From Mya arenaria (taxonomy: Eukaryota > Mollusca > Bivalvia > Myida > Myidae), in NCBI RefSeq assembly GCF_026914265.1, contig NC_069125.1, forward strand, positions 9,031,117 to 9,095,116: 64,000 bases of DNA, written 5' to 3'. Position 1 is the first letter of the stretch. Each line of letters starts with the position of its first letter. Positions 50,001 through 61,949 of the stretch are shown here, piece after piece. The translations under genes were made by a program, and so were the position numbers. Below the pieces are notes generated by a model. It had not been told where the DNA came from. It did not search any database and worked only from the letters and a program-made list of their open reading frames with translations.

Positions 50001-52638
50001 CTAGCCTTAAAACAGGATCTTGGTTAACTGATACGCTACTAGGCTTTAAACAGGATCTTGGTTAACTGATACGCTACTAGCCTTAAAACAGGATCTTGGT
50101 TAACTGTTACGCTACTAGTCTTTAAACAGGATCTTGGTTAACTGTTACGCTACTAGGCTTTAAACAGGATCTTGATTGACTGTTACGCTACTAGGCTTTA
50201 AACAGGATCTTGGTTGACTGTTACGCTACTAGGCTTTAAACAGGATCTTGGTTGACTGTTACGCTACTAGGCTTTAAACAGGGTCTTGGTTAACTGTTAC
50301 GCTACTAGCCTTAAAACAGGATCTTGGTTAACTGTAACGCTACTAGGCTTTAAACAGGATCTTGGTTAACTGTTACGCTACTAGGCTTTAAACAGGATCT
50401 TGGTTAACTGTTACGCTACTAGGCTTTAAACAGGATCTTGGTTGACTGTTACGCTACTAAGCTTTAAACAGGATCTTGGTTAACTGTTACGCTACTAGGC
50501 TTTAAACAGGATCTTGGTTGACTGTTACGTTACTAGGCTTTAAACAGGATCTTGGTTGACTGTTACGTTACTAGGCTTTTAACTGGATCTTGGTTAACTG
50601 ATACGCTACTAGCCTAATAACAGGATATTGGTTAACTGTTACGCTACTAGCCTTTTAACAGGATCTTGGTTAACTGTTACGCTACTAGCCTTTTAACTGG
50701 ATCTTGGTTTACTGTTACGCTACTAGCCTTTTAACAGGATCTTGGTTAACTGATACGCTACTAGCCTAATAACAGGATTTTGGTTAACTGATACGCTACT
50801 AGCCTAATAACAGGATCTTGGTTAACTGTTACGCTACTAGCCTTTTAACAGGATCTTGGTTAACTGTTACGCTACTAGCCTTTTAACTGGATCTTGGTTT
50901 ACTGATACGCTACTAGCCTAATAACAGGATATTGGTTAACTGTTACGCTACTAGCCTTTATACTCGGCTTATCTCTGTAGATTTATGCGTGATGTTTATG
51001 CCACAGGGTACCAAAATATATTCAAATACAGAAGGCTTTGGTACCTTCTTGTGCACAATGCATTGTTTTACGTGTCTTACTCCACAACTTAAGATCACAT
51101 TGACGTAAATACACATTCAAGAAATTTGTTGTTTAATAATTATACTTGTGGTTTGAAAACGGCTGCACTTTGTTCTATAAGATTAATTCATTTAAGCAAA
51201 ATATGTATTCTATGCACCCAGGGTTTCGGGATGGGTCCATATTTTGGGACGATGAGGACATTCGTAACTCGAACAGCAAGGGTGGGACCTTACCAGATGG
51301 CTCGTATGACAGCAACACCAGGATATATTACTGTTGCAGGTAAGGTTTATTAACTATTATTAACTTTTATTTAAGTTTATTAACTTCTCGTGTTAAGATA
51401 TATTTACCAGTATACCAAAATTGATATTTCACTGTTTTAAACAAGATTCCAAAGACGTCACTTTCAAAATGACGTTACGCTTGCAGGATCTTGGTTAACT
51501 GAATAGCTGGTGGACACAAAAAGTCAATATTTCACTGATCGTAAAATGTAGCATTTGGTGCTCACTCGGTGAAAAAAATTCGATCGTGCAGTGAAACAAA
51601 CAAGTATACTCAATATTCTCTCTTGGATAATATCGATGTGTTTCCGTATTTTCCCCGACCAGGAAATTTCTCTGTTCCCCACCCTGATAACCACATAATT
51701 GTGTTTAAAAGGGATAAGCTATGATCCGTTAAAGTATTGCGTTTTAGAAGCAAACTGTCAAAATAAAATATATTTACAAAAACATAAAATACGACTATTT
51801 TAAATGAGCGGCATTTGTCTTGAACTGTTTAACGGTGAGTTCAAATTGCTGCGAGTCATGTACGCCAATGAAGGATAACGCATGCTTTTTTGGTGAACTG
51901 TTTTAACATAGCACTCAAAAAGTTAGTTGCTCTCAAATTTAATGCTTAAGATATAATAAGCAAGAAACTGTGTCACTCAGGTGTTAAGTGTGGCGGATCG
52001 AAAAATCCGATCCTCGGACACGCATTCTCATTCATCAGAGGTTCGATCGTTATAAAATCTGATGTACGTCACTCAGGTGAAAGGTACGTAACTCTGGTAA
52101 ACGAGAATGCGGTGCGTGGTCGGTGACTCTACAAGCCGGCTTTCGCATGTGTCATCGGGTCTGTTATTTGATCCGCCCCGCATACACATAAACGATAGGT
52201 ATATTCGTTTAATAGCGGTAAAATAATTTTTATAATGTAAATTCAAGGAAATTATTAGACAGATTTGTTTTATGAAATTGTCAAAATCTAAACGCACAGT
52301 AAGTATCTTTAAATAATAATCATGGTAATAAGCATAGTTTTAAAATGAACTAATTAATTAATTAATTTACACGTTATGCAATCAGGAGCGACGGACACTC
52401 AAGTGCGGCTATAACTCTACCTACGGACCGTCCATTCGTCCTGGTGCGTTACGGCGGGAAGTGTCAGACGGTGTACGGAATGAGCGTACGCGAACTGTAC
52501 GTCCATTGGGACGATAGCGACGTTTTCAACAAGGACTCTGCCAGCGGGATGCACCCGGACGATACGGGAGACGGCGATAACCACGAGCTACACTTTTGTT
52601 ATTATCAGTCGTCAGGGCATGGAGGAATAATAGGGTAG
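38040..52638 (+). CDS. secreted MACPF-ApeC (apextrin-type) protein with mucin-like stalk, complete
   Basis: Thirteen exons with conserved phases: 38040-38297, 38837-38909, 39029-39469, 39811-39923, 40186-40321, 42660-42883, 43461-43550, 45173-45376, 45631-45781, 45999-46172, 46545-46670, 51222-51339, 52386-52638 (786 codons plus stop). A hydrophobic signal peptide follows the second Met (residue 12: MRIFFVLALIILSASIL). Residues 33-110 are a small Cys domain (IGYMYEFDCKP, SH3b-like in appearance). Residues 111-250 are Thr/Pro repeats, probably O-glycosylated. Residues ~258-563 are a MACPF domain (YVGIGYNLLTGNPE, and DNWGT followed by a glycine-containing strand). Residues ~565-785 are an ApeC domain (WPLGNYGLMKTSAGCP, YYCC, HFCYY). 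MACPF domains oligomerise into membrane pores. ApeC domains in lancelet bind bacterial wall sugars. An immune effector is the likeliest role, but a developmental role (as for sea-urchin apextrin) is possible. Confidence 0.9.
39087..39420 (+). repeat. coding microsatellite/minisatellite for the Thr-rich stalk (24-base units)
   Basis: Repeats of acatcgacga ctcctacacccacg type, 24 bases each (eight codons, roughly TSTTPTPT), lie inside exon 3 of the MACPF-ApeC gene. The unit length is a multiple of three, so copy-number change keeps the frame. Long open frames on the other frames and the opposite strand here are shadows of this low-complexity DNA. Confidence 0.9.
39545..39700 (-). mobile_element. 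tRNA-derived SINE in intron 3 of the MACPF-ApeC gene
   Basis: On the minus strand from about 39697: gtggtcacatggttaaggta (A-box-like), then gaagaggtcgtaggtccgcg (B-box-like), then a non-tRNA body ending acccaggacacaagattg. The order and spacing fit a tRNA-headed SINE. Confidence 0.5.
40589..40774. mobile_element. 186-bp MITE in intron 5 of the MACPF-ApeC gene
   Basis: The left end gagccacgcc tccgttttat continues to ccggagtttgat. The right end is its inverted partner (atcaaactctggtaaaag through ggcggggctc). The arms are about 34 bases with some mismatches. No clear target duplication is visible. Confidence 0.65.
43053..43313. mobile_element. interspersed inverted-repeat element, family A, copy 2 (intron 6 of the MACPF-ApeC gene)
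   Basis: The ends are caggtgcctc attcaataag and, inverted, caggtgccgtattctata. It shares aagaaaatgg tctaaacaat and most of its interior with the copy at 10428-10665, in the same orientation. Confidence 0.8.
46796..50962 (+). repeat. 38-bp minisatellite of about 110 units inside intron 11 of the MACPF-ApeC gene
   Basis: The consensus unit runs ggatcttggt taactgttac and then gctactagcctttaaaca. Successive units start at 49331 and 49369, a 38-base step. The first copies (46796-47000) and those near 47800-48300 are diverged, and the centre and right are highly uniform. Every unit contains the HpaI palindrome gttaac. The unit length is not a multiple of three and it contains TAA, so no frame stays open: this is noncoding. 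A single detached unit is found at 51485-51507, beyond exon 12. Confidence 0.95.
51975..52190. repeat. inverted-repeat segment in intron 12 of the MACPF-ApeC gene
   Basis: The sequence gtgtggcgga tcgaaaaatc at the left is partly matched, inverted, by ttatttgatccgccccgcat at the right. Internal copies of cgagaatgcg/cgcattctc also pair. It could be a small MITE. The ends are not certain. Confidence 0.35.
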
Positions 52639-52654
52639 TGCCTGTTGACCTGTG

Positions 52655-52907
52655 GCTGTACTCACAAAGGCTTCTTAGCTAAAATGTTCAACAAAGTGAA
52701 ATTTTTAATAATAAATATTTAAAAACCCTCATCTTTAATTCAAATTTATTCGATATCATTTATTATTTGGACCTTCTTTTGCTTATCTTCATATTTTTGG
52801 TTAAAAAAAAAACATTGTTAATTTTTCTTAACTTTTGTAACAACTAAGAAAAATAGATATGTTGCGGCTTAGTTGAAATTTGTGATGCTTTATGTATACG
52901 GCACCTC
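52655..52907. mobile_element. interspersed element, family A, diverged copy 3
   Basis: Starting just after the MACPF-ApeC stop codon, the segment begins like the family A ends (ctgtactcac aaaggcttcttagc) and finishes tatacggcacctca. The interior is much changed. It probably lies in the 3'UTR of the MACPF-ApeC transcript. Confidence 0.5.
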
Positions 52908-53900
52908 AACGTCTTTATTGATAATCATATTTATCTGTATTTCGCTGTGTTGTACATTTTTTAATTGAATACATCGTAATTGCATCATGATGACTTCAAG
53001 ATTATCACAGCACACAGGAAGATGAAGCTGTAAAGGATATATACACCAGGATTTGTTTAAGTCATGTTTTAAAGCTGCACTCTCACAAAACGAACAGCAT
53101 ATCAAAAGGTGGTATTGTTTGCGACTAACAAGGCAGTACTAGGGTCCTACCAACTTCTATTTCAGAAGATTGTGAACACAATTGTAGTACAGATAATTAT
53201 TTTTCTATTGTAAATATAGTTGAAACAAAGAGAGTATTTCAAATTATTTACATATTTAGACCAATTATCCGTAGCAATGCGATATGGAAATAAGAACTAC
53301 TAAAATGTTCATACAGCATAACACTTCTATTCGCAAGGGTGGAGAAAGTTTCCGCTTGGCAATGCAGAGGTATTGACCCAACTTAGGCCAAATAAATTGG
53401 ATTGGATATTTATTTTGAAAGGTAACTGTACAAGAAGACGAGTATGTATGCTCTAGACTGCTTTAAGACGAACATTGAAACACAGGCAAAACCATATAGA
53501 TAGCGTCCGAGGTTCTTCATACCATACATAGAGCGTTAAAACTTAATAAACTGAGTGAACATACTTGATCACATGATGTATTGAGTGTCTCTCTTCGGGA
53601 TTGTCGATGACGTTACAATTAAACTATTGAAATAATCTTGAAATAGAATACTCACACAGCATTCACGTGACCAAAGTCGATAACATTGGCACGTTCATAA
53701 AGTCTTTATCAGCTCAATCATGTCGTCAATACAAAATAAAACTAAACACTTAAGCAACACGGAATTTAATGTTATATAGTTTCGTAATTCACCAAACTAC
53801 TTGTAAAATCTGAAGTGTAAACGGAATAGATGATAAACATTGTTAAGTATTTACATTTACTTCCGTGATACGAACAAGAAACGAGCATAAACATATACTA
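52908..53900. other. intergenic space between the MACPF-ApeC and CXorf38-like genes
   Basis: AT-rich DNA with one orphan MITE end (53070-53100, same family as 2624-2951). Nothing coding is seen. The two genes lie in tandem about 1.4 kb apart, stop to start. Confidence 0.6.
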
Positions 53901-53910
53901 GTATATATAG
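53901..53910 (+). promoter_or_regulatory. TATA-like box of the CXorf38-like gene
   Basis: The sequence gtatatatag lies about 155 bases before the ATG at 54062. That distance fits a start site near 53930 and a 130-base leader. Supported by position and motif only. Confidence 0.35.
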
Positions 53911-54061
53911 CAGTTCTCCTTGTTCTCTTACTCATACGCATGTTTACATTACAAGGAATGCAAACTTAAACGAAGTGGGTGAAAGTTAAGTTGAACAAAA
54001 ATGCTTTGTAGTTTGTATGATATACATTAAACAAATGTTAAAGTGTTCAATAACTTGAAAA

Positions 54062-57000
54062 ATGGTAAAGAATCAGTTTGAGGATACTCCATTTTGGAAG
54101 CGTATTCACCAAACTAAAATTGCAGATTGGTTTAGGGCTAATGTGATCTTAGATGTAGCGAAGAATGGCTGCGTTTCATATATAGAAACAAAACTGAGTA
54201 GGTTACACGAGCATATCTTACGGGCGGTTTCAGACAAAGGTATTAAGTGCTATGAATGTTCCACCAGAAATATCGTTCCATGCCCATCCGTCGGTATATG
54301 TTCTTCATGGAACCCTCCTAACACGTGCTCCTATCATAACTCGTATGTGGAGCGATACCGGAAATGTCCAAACGGAATTTGTGACAAGTTTCGCCTTGAA
54401 ATAGAGAAATTACATACACAACAGGCGCCATCTTGGCAGAATACGTCTGCCGAAAATTGGTGCAAGGATCCTTGGGAGGTTGCAAAATGTTTCATTGGAC
54501 CGGATGGCTATGGTCATATCCGGTCTTCAGACGAGACCGACTTCCGCGGATTACTCAACATATTGATTTACTGTAAACCATGTCGGACGGACTTAAGCGC
54601 AGTAGAATCTTTAAGTGGATATCTTCTGTCTCAGGTAGTATATTTATTATTTATTCTGATTAGGATTAGAAGCTTATCACAAGCGGGCCCAGTGGTAATA
54701 TTAATTACTGATAACAAGATTGTAACCGTGCATTTAATAGCAGAATAGCAGAAAGCGCAAATATATTAATTGATTGGTGAATGCTTAACGTTTTACTGTG
54801 GTCTACAATAATCTTATAAGGTAGAAATACAGTTAATTGTGGTAAATCACATTTGGTAGTAAGACTGCGTCTTTAACATGGTACACAGCATTTAATACGC
54901 CGATCCGTTGTTATTTAATATATACATGGCCCGCGCTCAACGTTGCATGGCACTAGTGTAAAATTTCATTAAATCGGGTAGTGAGTGCAGCAACTGTTTT
55001 GTACAAAATTGTTAAGGACAGTGTTTAATAAGTAACCTGCTCAAAAGTGCATATCGTTGTGTGTGAACGAAAATAAAGAAAATGCGTTCTTATATGGTTT
55101 AATTAACTTTTACAAATTTCATCTCATTGCTTAATGATTATACAAGGTACGAACATTGTATTTATATATGATGCTAATATTTCTTGACCGCTTAAACGTA
55201 TTGCACCAGATACGAGAGCTTGAATGGAAAGTTAGAAGACCTGCACTTTTGGAAATGGATGAAAGCGACTTCAAAGCGTTGTTTATCAATATGGAGAAGT
55301 TTTTGCAGCAAATGGTAAAGTTACGCAGCTTTGACGATTCGACTGCAGTTGACGCCATTGGACATTTGCAAATGGTAATGTGTGGGTTTCAAATTGTTTA
55401 AGCAGCTTATTTTTTGGTTTTAAATGTACTTATGTTTTTAAACTATTATTTTTACTTCAAGTTTTTTTCGAGTTTTTATTGGCAATATCGGCAACACAAG
55501 AGCCTTTTTGCAATCAACAAGTAACATAAAACATATTAAGTGATATACTTATCAAACATAATGTATCAACGCATATTTGTTGTAATCAGTAAATGAAAGA
55601 TGGTTTATATGAGAAAAAATAGGCAATTCATATACATGTACATGTAATACTATGTTCTGTAAAACATAACAACTGTGGTCCTAGGCCACAGGATAATTAG
55701 AATACTCCTTAGAAAAAGATCAACAAGCAATTGTGTAAAGAAATATATGCAAAGTGTTGTGCATACAGAAATAAAGACCACGCTGTTTTGTATAAATAAC
55801 TTTCTTTCAGTATATTTTGCGCATTTAATTGTTTTACAAAGCCGATTCCCTAATTCAGGCCAAATTATAGACGCCGGTTTACGATTGATTTAATTTTAAC
55901 ATATAAGTACTTTTTGAAACTGGCAGATAATTATTTTTGATCACCACTGATGAGGACCATTGGAATTATTATTTTTATATATCATTATCGTTCCTCACAA
56001 AAGCAATACGGACATTATTTTTTCAATTCAGATCCAAGATGACTGCTATGTTCCGTCCGCTATGGAAGAAAATTTGCTACTAATGAAGGCATTTATGATC
56101 ATTAATGTTCACTTGGCCACATGTGGTATACCATTGCCAAGTCAGGACATAGACGATGAATTTGGCGTCCAGAAGGAGCCGAGAGGCTTGCTTCTCAGCT
56201 TGCGGACGGCGGTAGAAAAGGAACAACAACAGCTCCTCCAAGATTACGATGAAGATGATGGTGTTTGTGATGAAATACAGGTGGTCACGAATGTTCAAAT
56301 CACGCTGAATGACATCGTTTCCGCATGTTTGCCACAAGAATTGAATGGTAGGTTTATATTACCTTATTACCATTTATTTACACTAATTGAGTTATAAAAG
56401 TTTATACCTGCATTGAGTTCATTTAAGGCTACTTATACGTGTTTGCGGTTAACGTTTGCGATTTGTTTCTTCGCTTGCATTCGGAGGTCCTCGGTCATTT
56501 TTTTTATCGAAAACAACCTCGGATGTATTTGGACGGTTTACATACTCAAAAAGTGGTACGTTTAAGTCCACTGCAAGTAGATTTTATTTACTAGTAATTT
56601 TATTTAGCAGTTAAACTTTATGACTTAACTCATGGAAATCTTAATTATGTTTGCAATAACACACTTTCAGGGGCGTACCTAGGTCAAAATCTAGAATACG
56701 CACAGTCTAGGGGGTCCGGGGGCAAGCCTCCCCCCCCCCCCGGAAAATTTTGAAATCCAACATCGCATTTGGTGCTATCTAGGGGCCTTTTGGCACGTAT
56801 AAAAGCATACAAATAGATGAATATTTACCTTAATTAACATTGTTAGTCCCGATCTTTTTTATTATTTTTTTTCCAAAAATCAATACATGTATTTGATTTA
56901 AATAAACAAAAAGATCTGGGGTGATGGGTGGCGTCTCTATTTAACATCCAATCCGCTGAATAATTGAGATATTGCGTTGACCAGAAGGGCTTGCGCACCT

Positions 57001-60000
57001 CACCGGTATATTTAACCACATGCGGAGACTGAAACTGTCTCCATGCTATGCTTAACAGTATCTAGATAAGTTAATAAAATATTGTAACTTAACACAAATA
57101 GATCTATACTTAATTATTTTACTTTTAAAATGTATGGGAAAATATCTGTTCTTTCACGGGACTAAAATGATGACAATCAGAATATCATCGAACTTGTATT
57201 CATGCACACCTTGATTTGTAAACATGATAATTAAACGCACCTGTTAATGTGCTTTGCTGTGGCGTTTACATGAAATTCATCACTCAGGCATACAACTATT
57301 GTAATCGGATCAGTTATTTCTTACTCTTCTCACGGTGGAGAACCCATGTGACTTATTCGGTAAAGTGCACGGCAACAAATGTCAACAAATGTTTGGTTTT
57401 AGTTCATTTTCACCTTTGAAATAACTATAAGAAGTTCAACAATACACGCTGAAAACTTTAAAATACATAAAATTTCCTTAAAATAAGATTTGTGTATGAC
57501 ATATTTACGGCTAACATAAAGTAAAGCGATAGATTTATCAAAAGGCGTGTACTTTGCCTTAGATTTCAACTCTGAGAAATCAGTTGGTCAAGATTTTCAG
57601 GAAAACTTTAGGATATTAGAGAAAGTTCCTTATTACCGTGGATAGAGCTCTTAAATGCGGGTTTTATGGTCTTTATTTCACAAAAATTCTCCAAATATTA
57701 AGAGAGTTATCTTTAAAAACCTTACCTGAATCGAGACTTGTTGACATTTGTTGCCGTGCACTTTACCAAATAAGTCACGTGGGTTCCCCACCGTGCTTCT
57801 GATAAGCTCATATTCCAGTATTTTCTTAAGATTATGTTTTTCTTAATTGTTAAGTATGAGTGTTTTGATTGGACTAAATTTAAAAGCAAAAAAGTTTTAA
57901 AAAAATCTTAAACTGAAGAAGCGAATGCAATATATTACCTAGACTTCAACAACATGTTACATAATAGTTATCGGTAGGATATTAGGAAGAAATACAGTCA
58001 AACCAGTTTTAAGCGACCAGTCAAAACCAAAAACTAGGACAGTGTGGTCTTTGAAAAAGGTGTTCAATTAATGCAGAACGCTTTTATAAGAGCGTTCTAG
58101 AATAGTTTCTTTTGGCATTAAGCCACCCACCAGCTGTCATTAATAATCTTCAATACTGTTTGTTAATGACCGTCTAAGAATAAGATACAGTCAACCTGTC
58201 TTTAGCGGATCTATTCCCTAAATATGGCACTGTGCATAACAATGGTTATTAAATTCTGAATAAAAGAGCCAGGCGACGACCCTTTTTTCTTGCAAATATG
58301 TCAACGACATGTTCGGCGTTGATATTGCGTTCGCTGTAAATGTTCATCAAACCCAGGCCTGACATTCGCTCAGTTGTCATGGTACTCCTCAAATACGTTT
58401 TGAATCGACGCATTGTCGAAAATGAGCGCTCAGACGTGGCCGTTGCTGCATTCACAACAGAACCATGAGGCAGATCCTTATGTTAGGATACGATGCCTCA
58501 GTAGCTACGTCCAATGCTTTTTCCAGGGTTGAGTAGGGAGCAGGTGAAGTTACAGTCCACTTCGCTGTCCAACGTTGACACTCTCGCTCGAAAGTCGGCT
58601 CGTCATCTGGCAGGTCTTACTTGAACTCCTGGAATATTTCTATCGTTACGGCATGGGTGAGACCGTCGACCTGCAAATAAATCTTTATTGTATTTTCGCA
58701 CTGATGCCATTTAAATATATGCGGCCAATGATCCGGTGCTTATTAGATTATAAGGTTTCATTTGTTTCATTAGGATTTTCTTATTATTGTGGAAACGATC
58801 AATAATTATTTATTTTTAATATGTTTAATGCATGCGCATGTAAATGTATTCAGATATTAACCCGTTCACTGGCAGACAAGTCGTGGACATGCGCGATATT
58901 TTTTCAACTTCCGATTTTGTTTTCTCACACTCTCTCGACCTTTTGGTAATATCATTGTGAAAATGTCAAACAACTTGGATCCAAATGAGACGCCGAGCTA
59001 CACGGCGTCTCATTCGGATCTAAGTTGTTTGAATATATAACGATACTCGGGGTAAGGCAGTGAACGGGTAAAACCTACATGGTATTACCAATGTAGTTTT
59101 ATGATTGGTGCATTGCAGCACAAACTATTCGTTTTATTCCTTGATTACACTCCCTTTGGAGGCAGCCGATACTGTGCCTTGTACCGTCCATTGCCTTTCA
59201 ACAGCCGTGCGTCTAGATCAACAAACAAATGGTCTACGAACGGCAGGTACATGTTTGTCTTCCAGTACTGGGAAGTGGTCTCTGCTGGGGCGTGCGGTCT
59301 GTGAACTTGACGTCCAAATCGCCGTGGGACCGACGGCTCTACATCGACGTCGTGTGCAGTTGATACTGACTTGCCGTAAAGCGCATCCCATACGTCGGCA
59401 TCGTTACGTTTAGCCTAAACAGGAATATATACAGGATGTCCTACACAAAAACAACCGTAAACGCATATTTAATAGCTGTAGAAAATGGCAGCCCTGAATA
59501 TCTACAAGATGAACAAAATGACACCTTGTGTCAGAAGCTGTGTAAATGCTTATTAAAACTATTCGAGAAATATACGATCCGTCATGGGTTTTCTTTGGAG
59601 ATCAACATTTCTTAAATGGGTCTTGAAATTAACAGCTATTAACCGAGACAATTTGCGAGGTTAATAAATGTCTTTCTCGAGACGAACTTAAGAAATCTGG
59701 ATCTCAAAAGAAAACGAGTGACGGATTATTGTTATTACCTAAACAGTTTTGTGTATGAAATGCGGTGCGTACGAATTCACTTCGTTTTTTGTTATCACAC
59801 ATGTTCCGTGAATTGTTCTCAAATCGAAGATAAGAGTATTTATGTGATAAAAGGGCATATCAAAAGTAGATTGAAGGTCTTGCAGGGCACACCACATGCA
59901 AAACAAACAGCCACCCAATCAGATCAAGACCAGACGGCACAGAAAGGCGGTGCAACGATGACTCTGCTATGACGAATCTACTCCTCGAGCCGAGATAGTA

Positions 60001-61875
60001 AACAAACGGTTGTGGATAAGCTAAGAGAAAAATTTCGATAAGGATGTTTTAATTAACCATGCAAAATATATCATAAGATTATATAGTACTGACCTGGAAG
60101 GGAACTTATACTGGTGAACGTTGTTCCAAGTTGCGGTTAATAGCTCTTTCTTCTCACTGTCGTCTAGTTTTTGCCCGAAAATATCACCGTAAGGCGGATT
60201 AAATGTCTGTTCAGTCATTTTTAAAAGTCCCGCCTTGTAAACATCATTCGGATCATTTACCACGAGGTCAACAGGATCCACACCGATTTGGCAGGTTATG
60301 GGAAAATAACGCGTGTATAACTTAAGTTGAGATCTACATCGTGATCACCTTTTTTTGCGGAATTTAGGTATTACACTATAAAAACCAACAAACGATAAAA
60401 TTCTGACGTAATTATTTCTTATACACCCCCCCCCCCAGCCTTTACTTTTTATTGCATTTTTGGAACTTTTATTTTTTCGCTTTTTTCTGACGAAGTGTAC
60501 GCATTGGCGTACTGGCGTATGCCTGGGTACGCGCCTGACTTTACAGGCAATCCATTTAAACTTAGATAAAGAAATACAACTCTAAAACACTTATTTAATT
60601 AATGATATAATTAAAAAAAATACGAACTACTTCAACTGATGTAACGGCATAAAGTGGCCGAGGAGTTCCGAATGCTTCGCTTGCAGTTTATGCGCTGCTT
60701 CGCAACAGAGATACCAAACGAAATAGTTAGCTAACGTGAAGAATTGTTAGCCTTAAACGGGCACTGTATAGGTTACACTTGATACATATTTGTATTTTCA
60801 TTTTAATGCAATACTAGTATTATGTTTCACTGATTTGACTGTACAGAATCAAAACAAAACAGCATATAATTTGTGTACAGATATTAAGAACCGATTTGCG
60901 ATGTTTTGGGGACTTTTTAAATTGGGTATTTGTTGCCATGTAGCTATTGATTCACAACCTTATTTATACAGGCTACTTTTTTAACTGTACACAAAGCATA
61001 TGCTTCTTTTATTTGATCATGAAGGTCAAATGAGTTAAACATGATAATGTATTATGATTATATCTATTTTTTGGCATCAAGTATAAACCTATACTATGCC
61101 CTGTAAACTCAACGCAAGGCTGTACTGGTCTTAAGTAGGTCAATGATGTATTAGTACACACACTGATTACTGATATTACCTTTGCAGTAATAATATATTC
61201 ATAACCAGTTTTCATTCAAAGTTTTCTACACCATATCGTAAGAGTTCCATGTATGTGATTACATTCGAGTTTTAACGTAACTATGTTTTCTTTTTTTAAT
61301 TCAGATTGGAAAAACATGTGCGTTTTAGAACGCATCGTTTTAACCGGCGACAATTTACCAGTATTTGCATTTACAAACGCATGTCTTCAAGGTTTATTCG
61401 ATCGCAGTAAAGAATGCATGGACAAATTGAATATCACGATTCAGATGGAAGACTGTACATATGATGTTTTGTTTAACGATGAGGTTTACATCTACGCTTC
61501 AAAGACTGTCAATCTGACAGAATTGCTACTACACGAGTCCATCGAAACAGGTTCATTCAAAGTGGAATCATTTGATGATTTAGAAACAAATATGTCTACT
61601 TTGTTTCGTCCGATGGTATTGATAACCGAAGCAATGGACGTGGAACTTTTGAATCACCTCAAAAGTAACTGTAACATGAAAGCGCCGAACTTTGGCATGG
61701 TATTCATCAAGGACGAACATGGCTATCCGCCCAGGCTACTCGAAGAGCTCGGTGTTTTGTATGCAACATTTCGAGATGGCAGTATTCTAAATACTGTGGA
61801 CGAGTTACTGGAGCGTATTTTGTTCAGAATACTTCGACCATTGACCGATCAGCTTATGCATTTAAATCAAGGTAG

Positions 61876-61949
<74 letters not shown>

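Larger units (their letters stand above)
56668..60537 (-). mobile_element. decayed hAT-type DNA transposon in intron 3 of the CXorf38-like gene
   Basis: The ends are inverted: caggggcgtacctagg at 56668 and, on the other strand from 60537, caggcgcgtacccagg. Both are followed by a five-base direct repeat acttt (56663-56667 and 60538-60542). hAT elements normally duplicate 8 bases, so the duplication has decayed or the family differs. Transposase pieces lie on the minus strand in the correct order. Two other MITEs (57331-57795 and 58861-59068) are nested inside. Confidence 0.85.

Noticed and set aside
46796..50962. CRISPR-like array
   Set aside because: The 38-bp units follow each other with no unique spacers, inside an intron of an animal gene. 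It is a minisatellite.
59101..59413. Plus-strand frames of 67 and 102 codons
   Set aside because: Antisense to a conserved block of hAT transposase on the minus strand.
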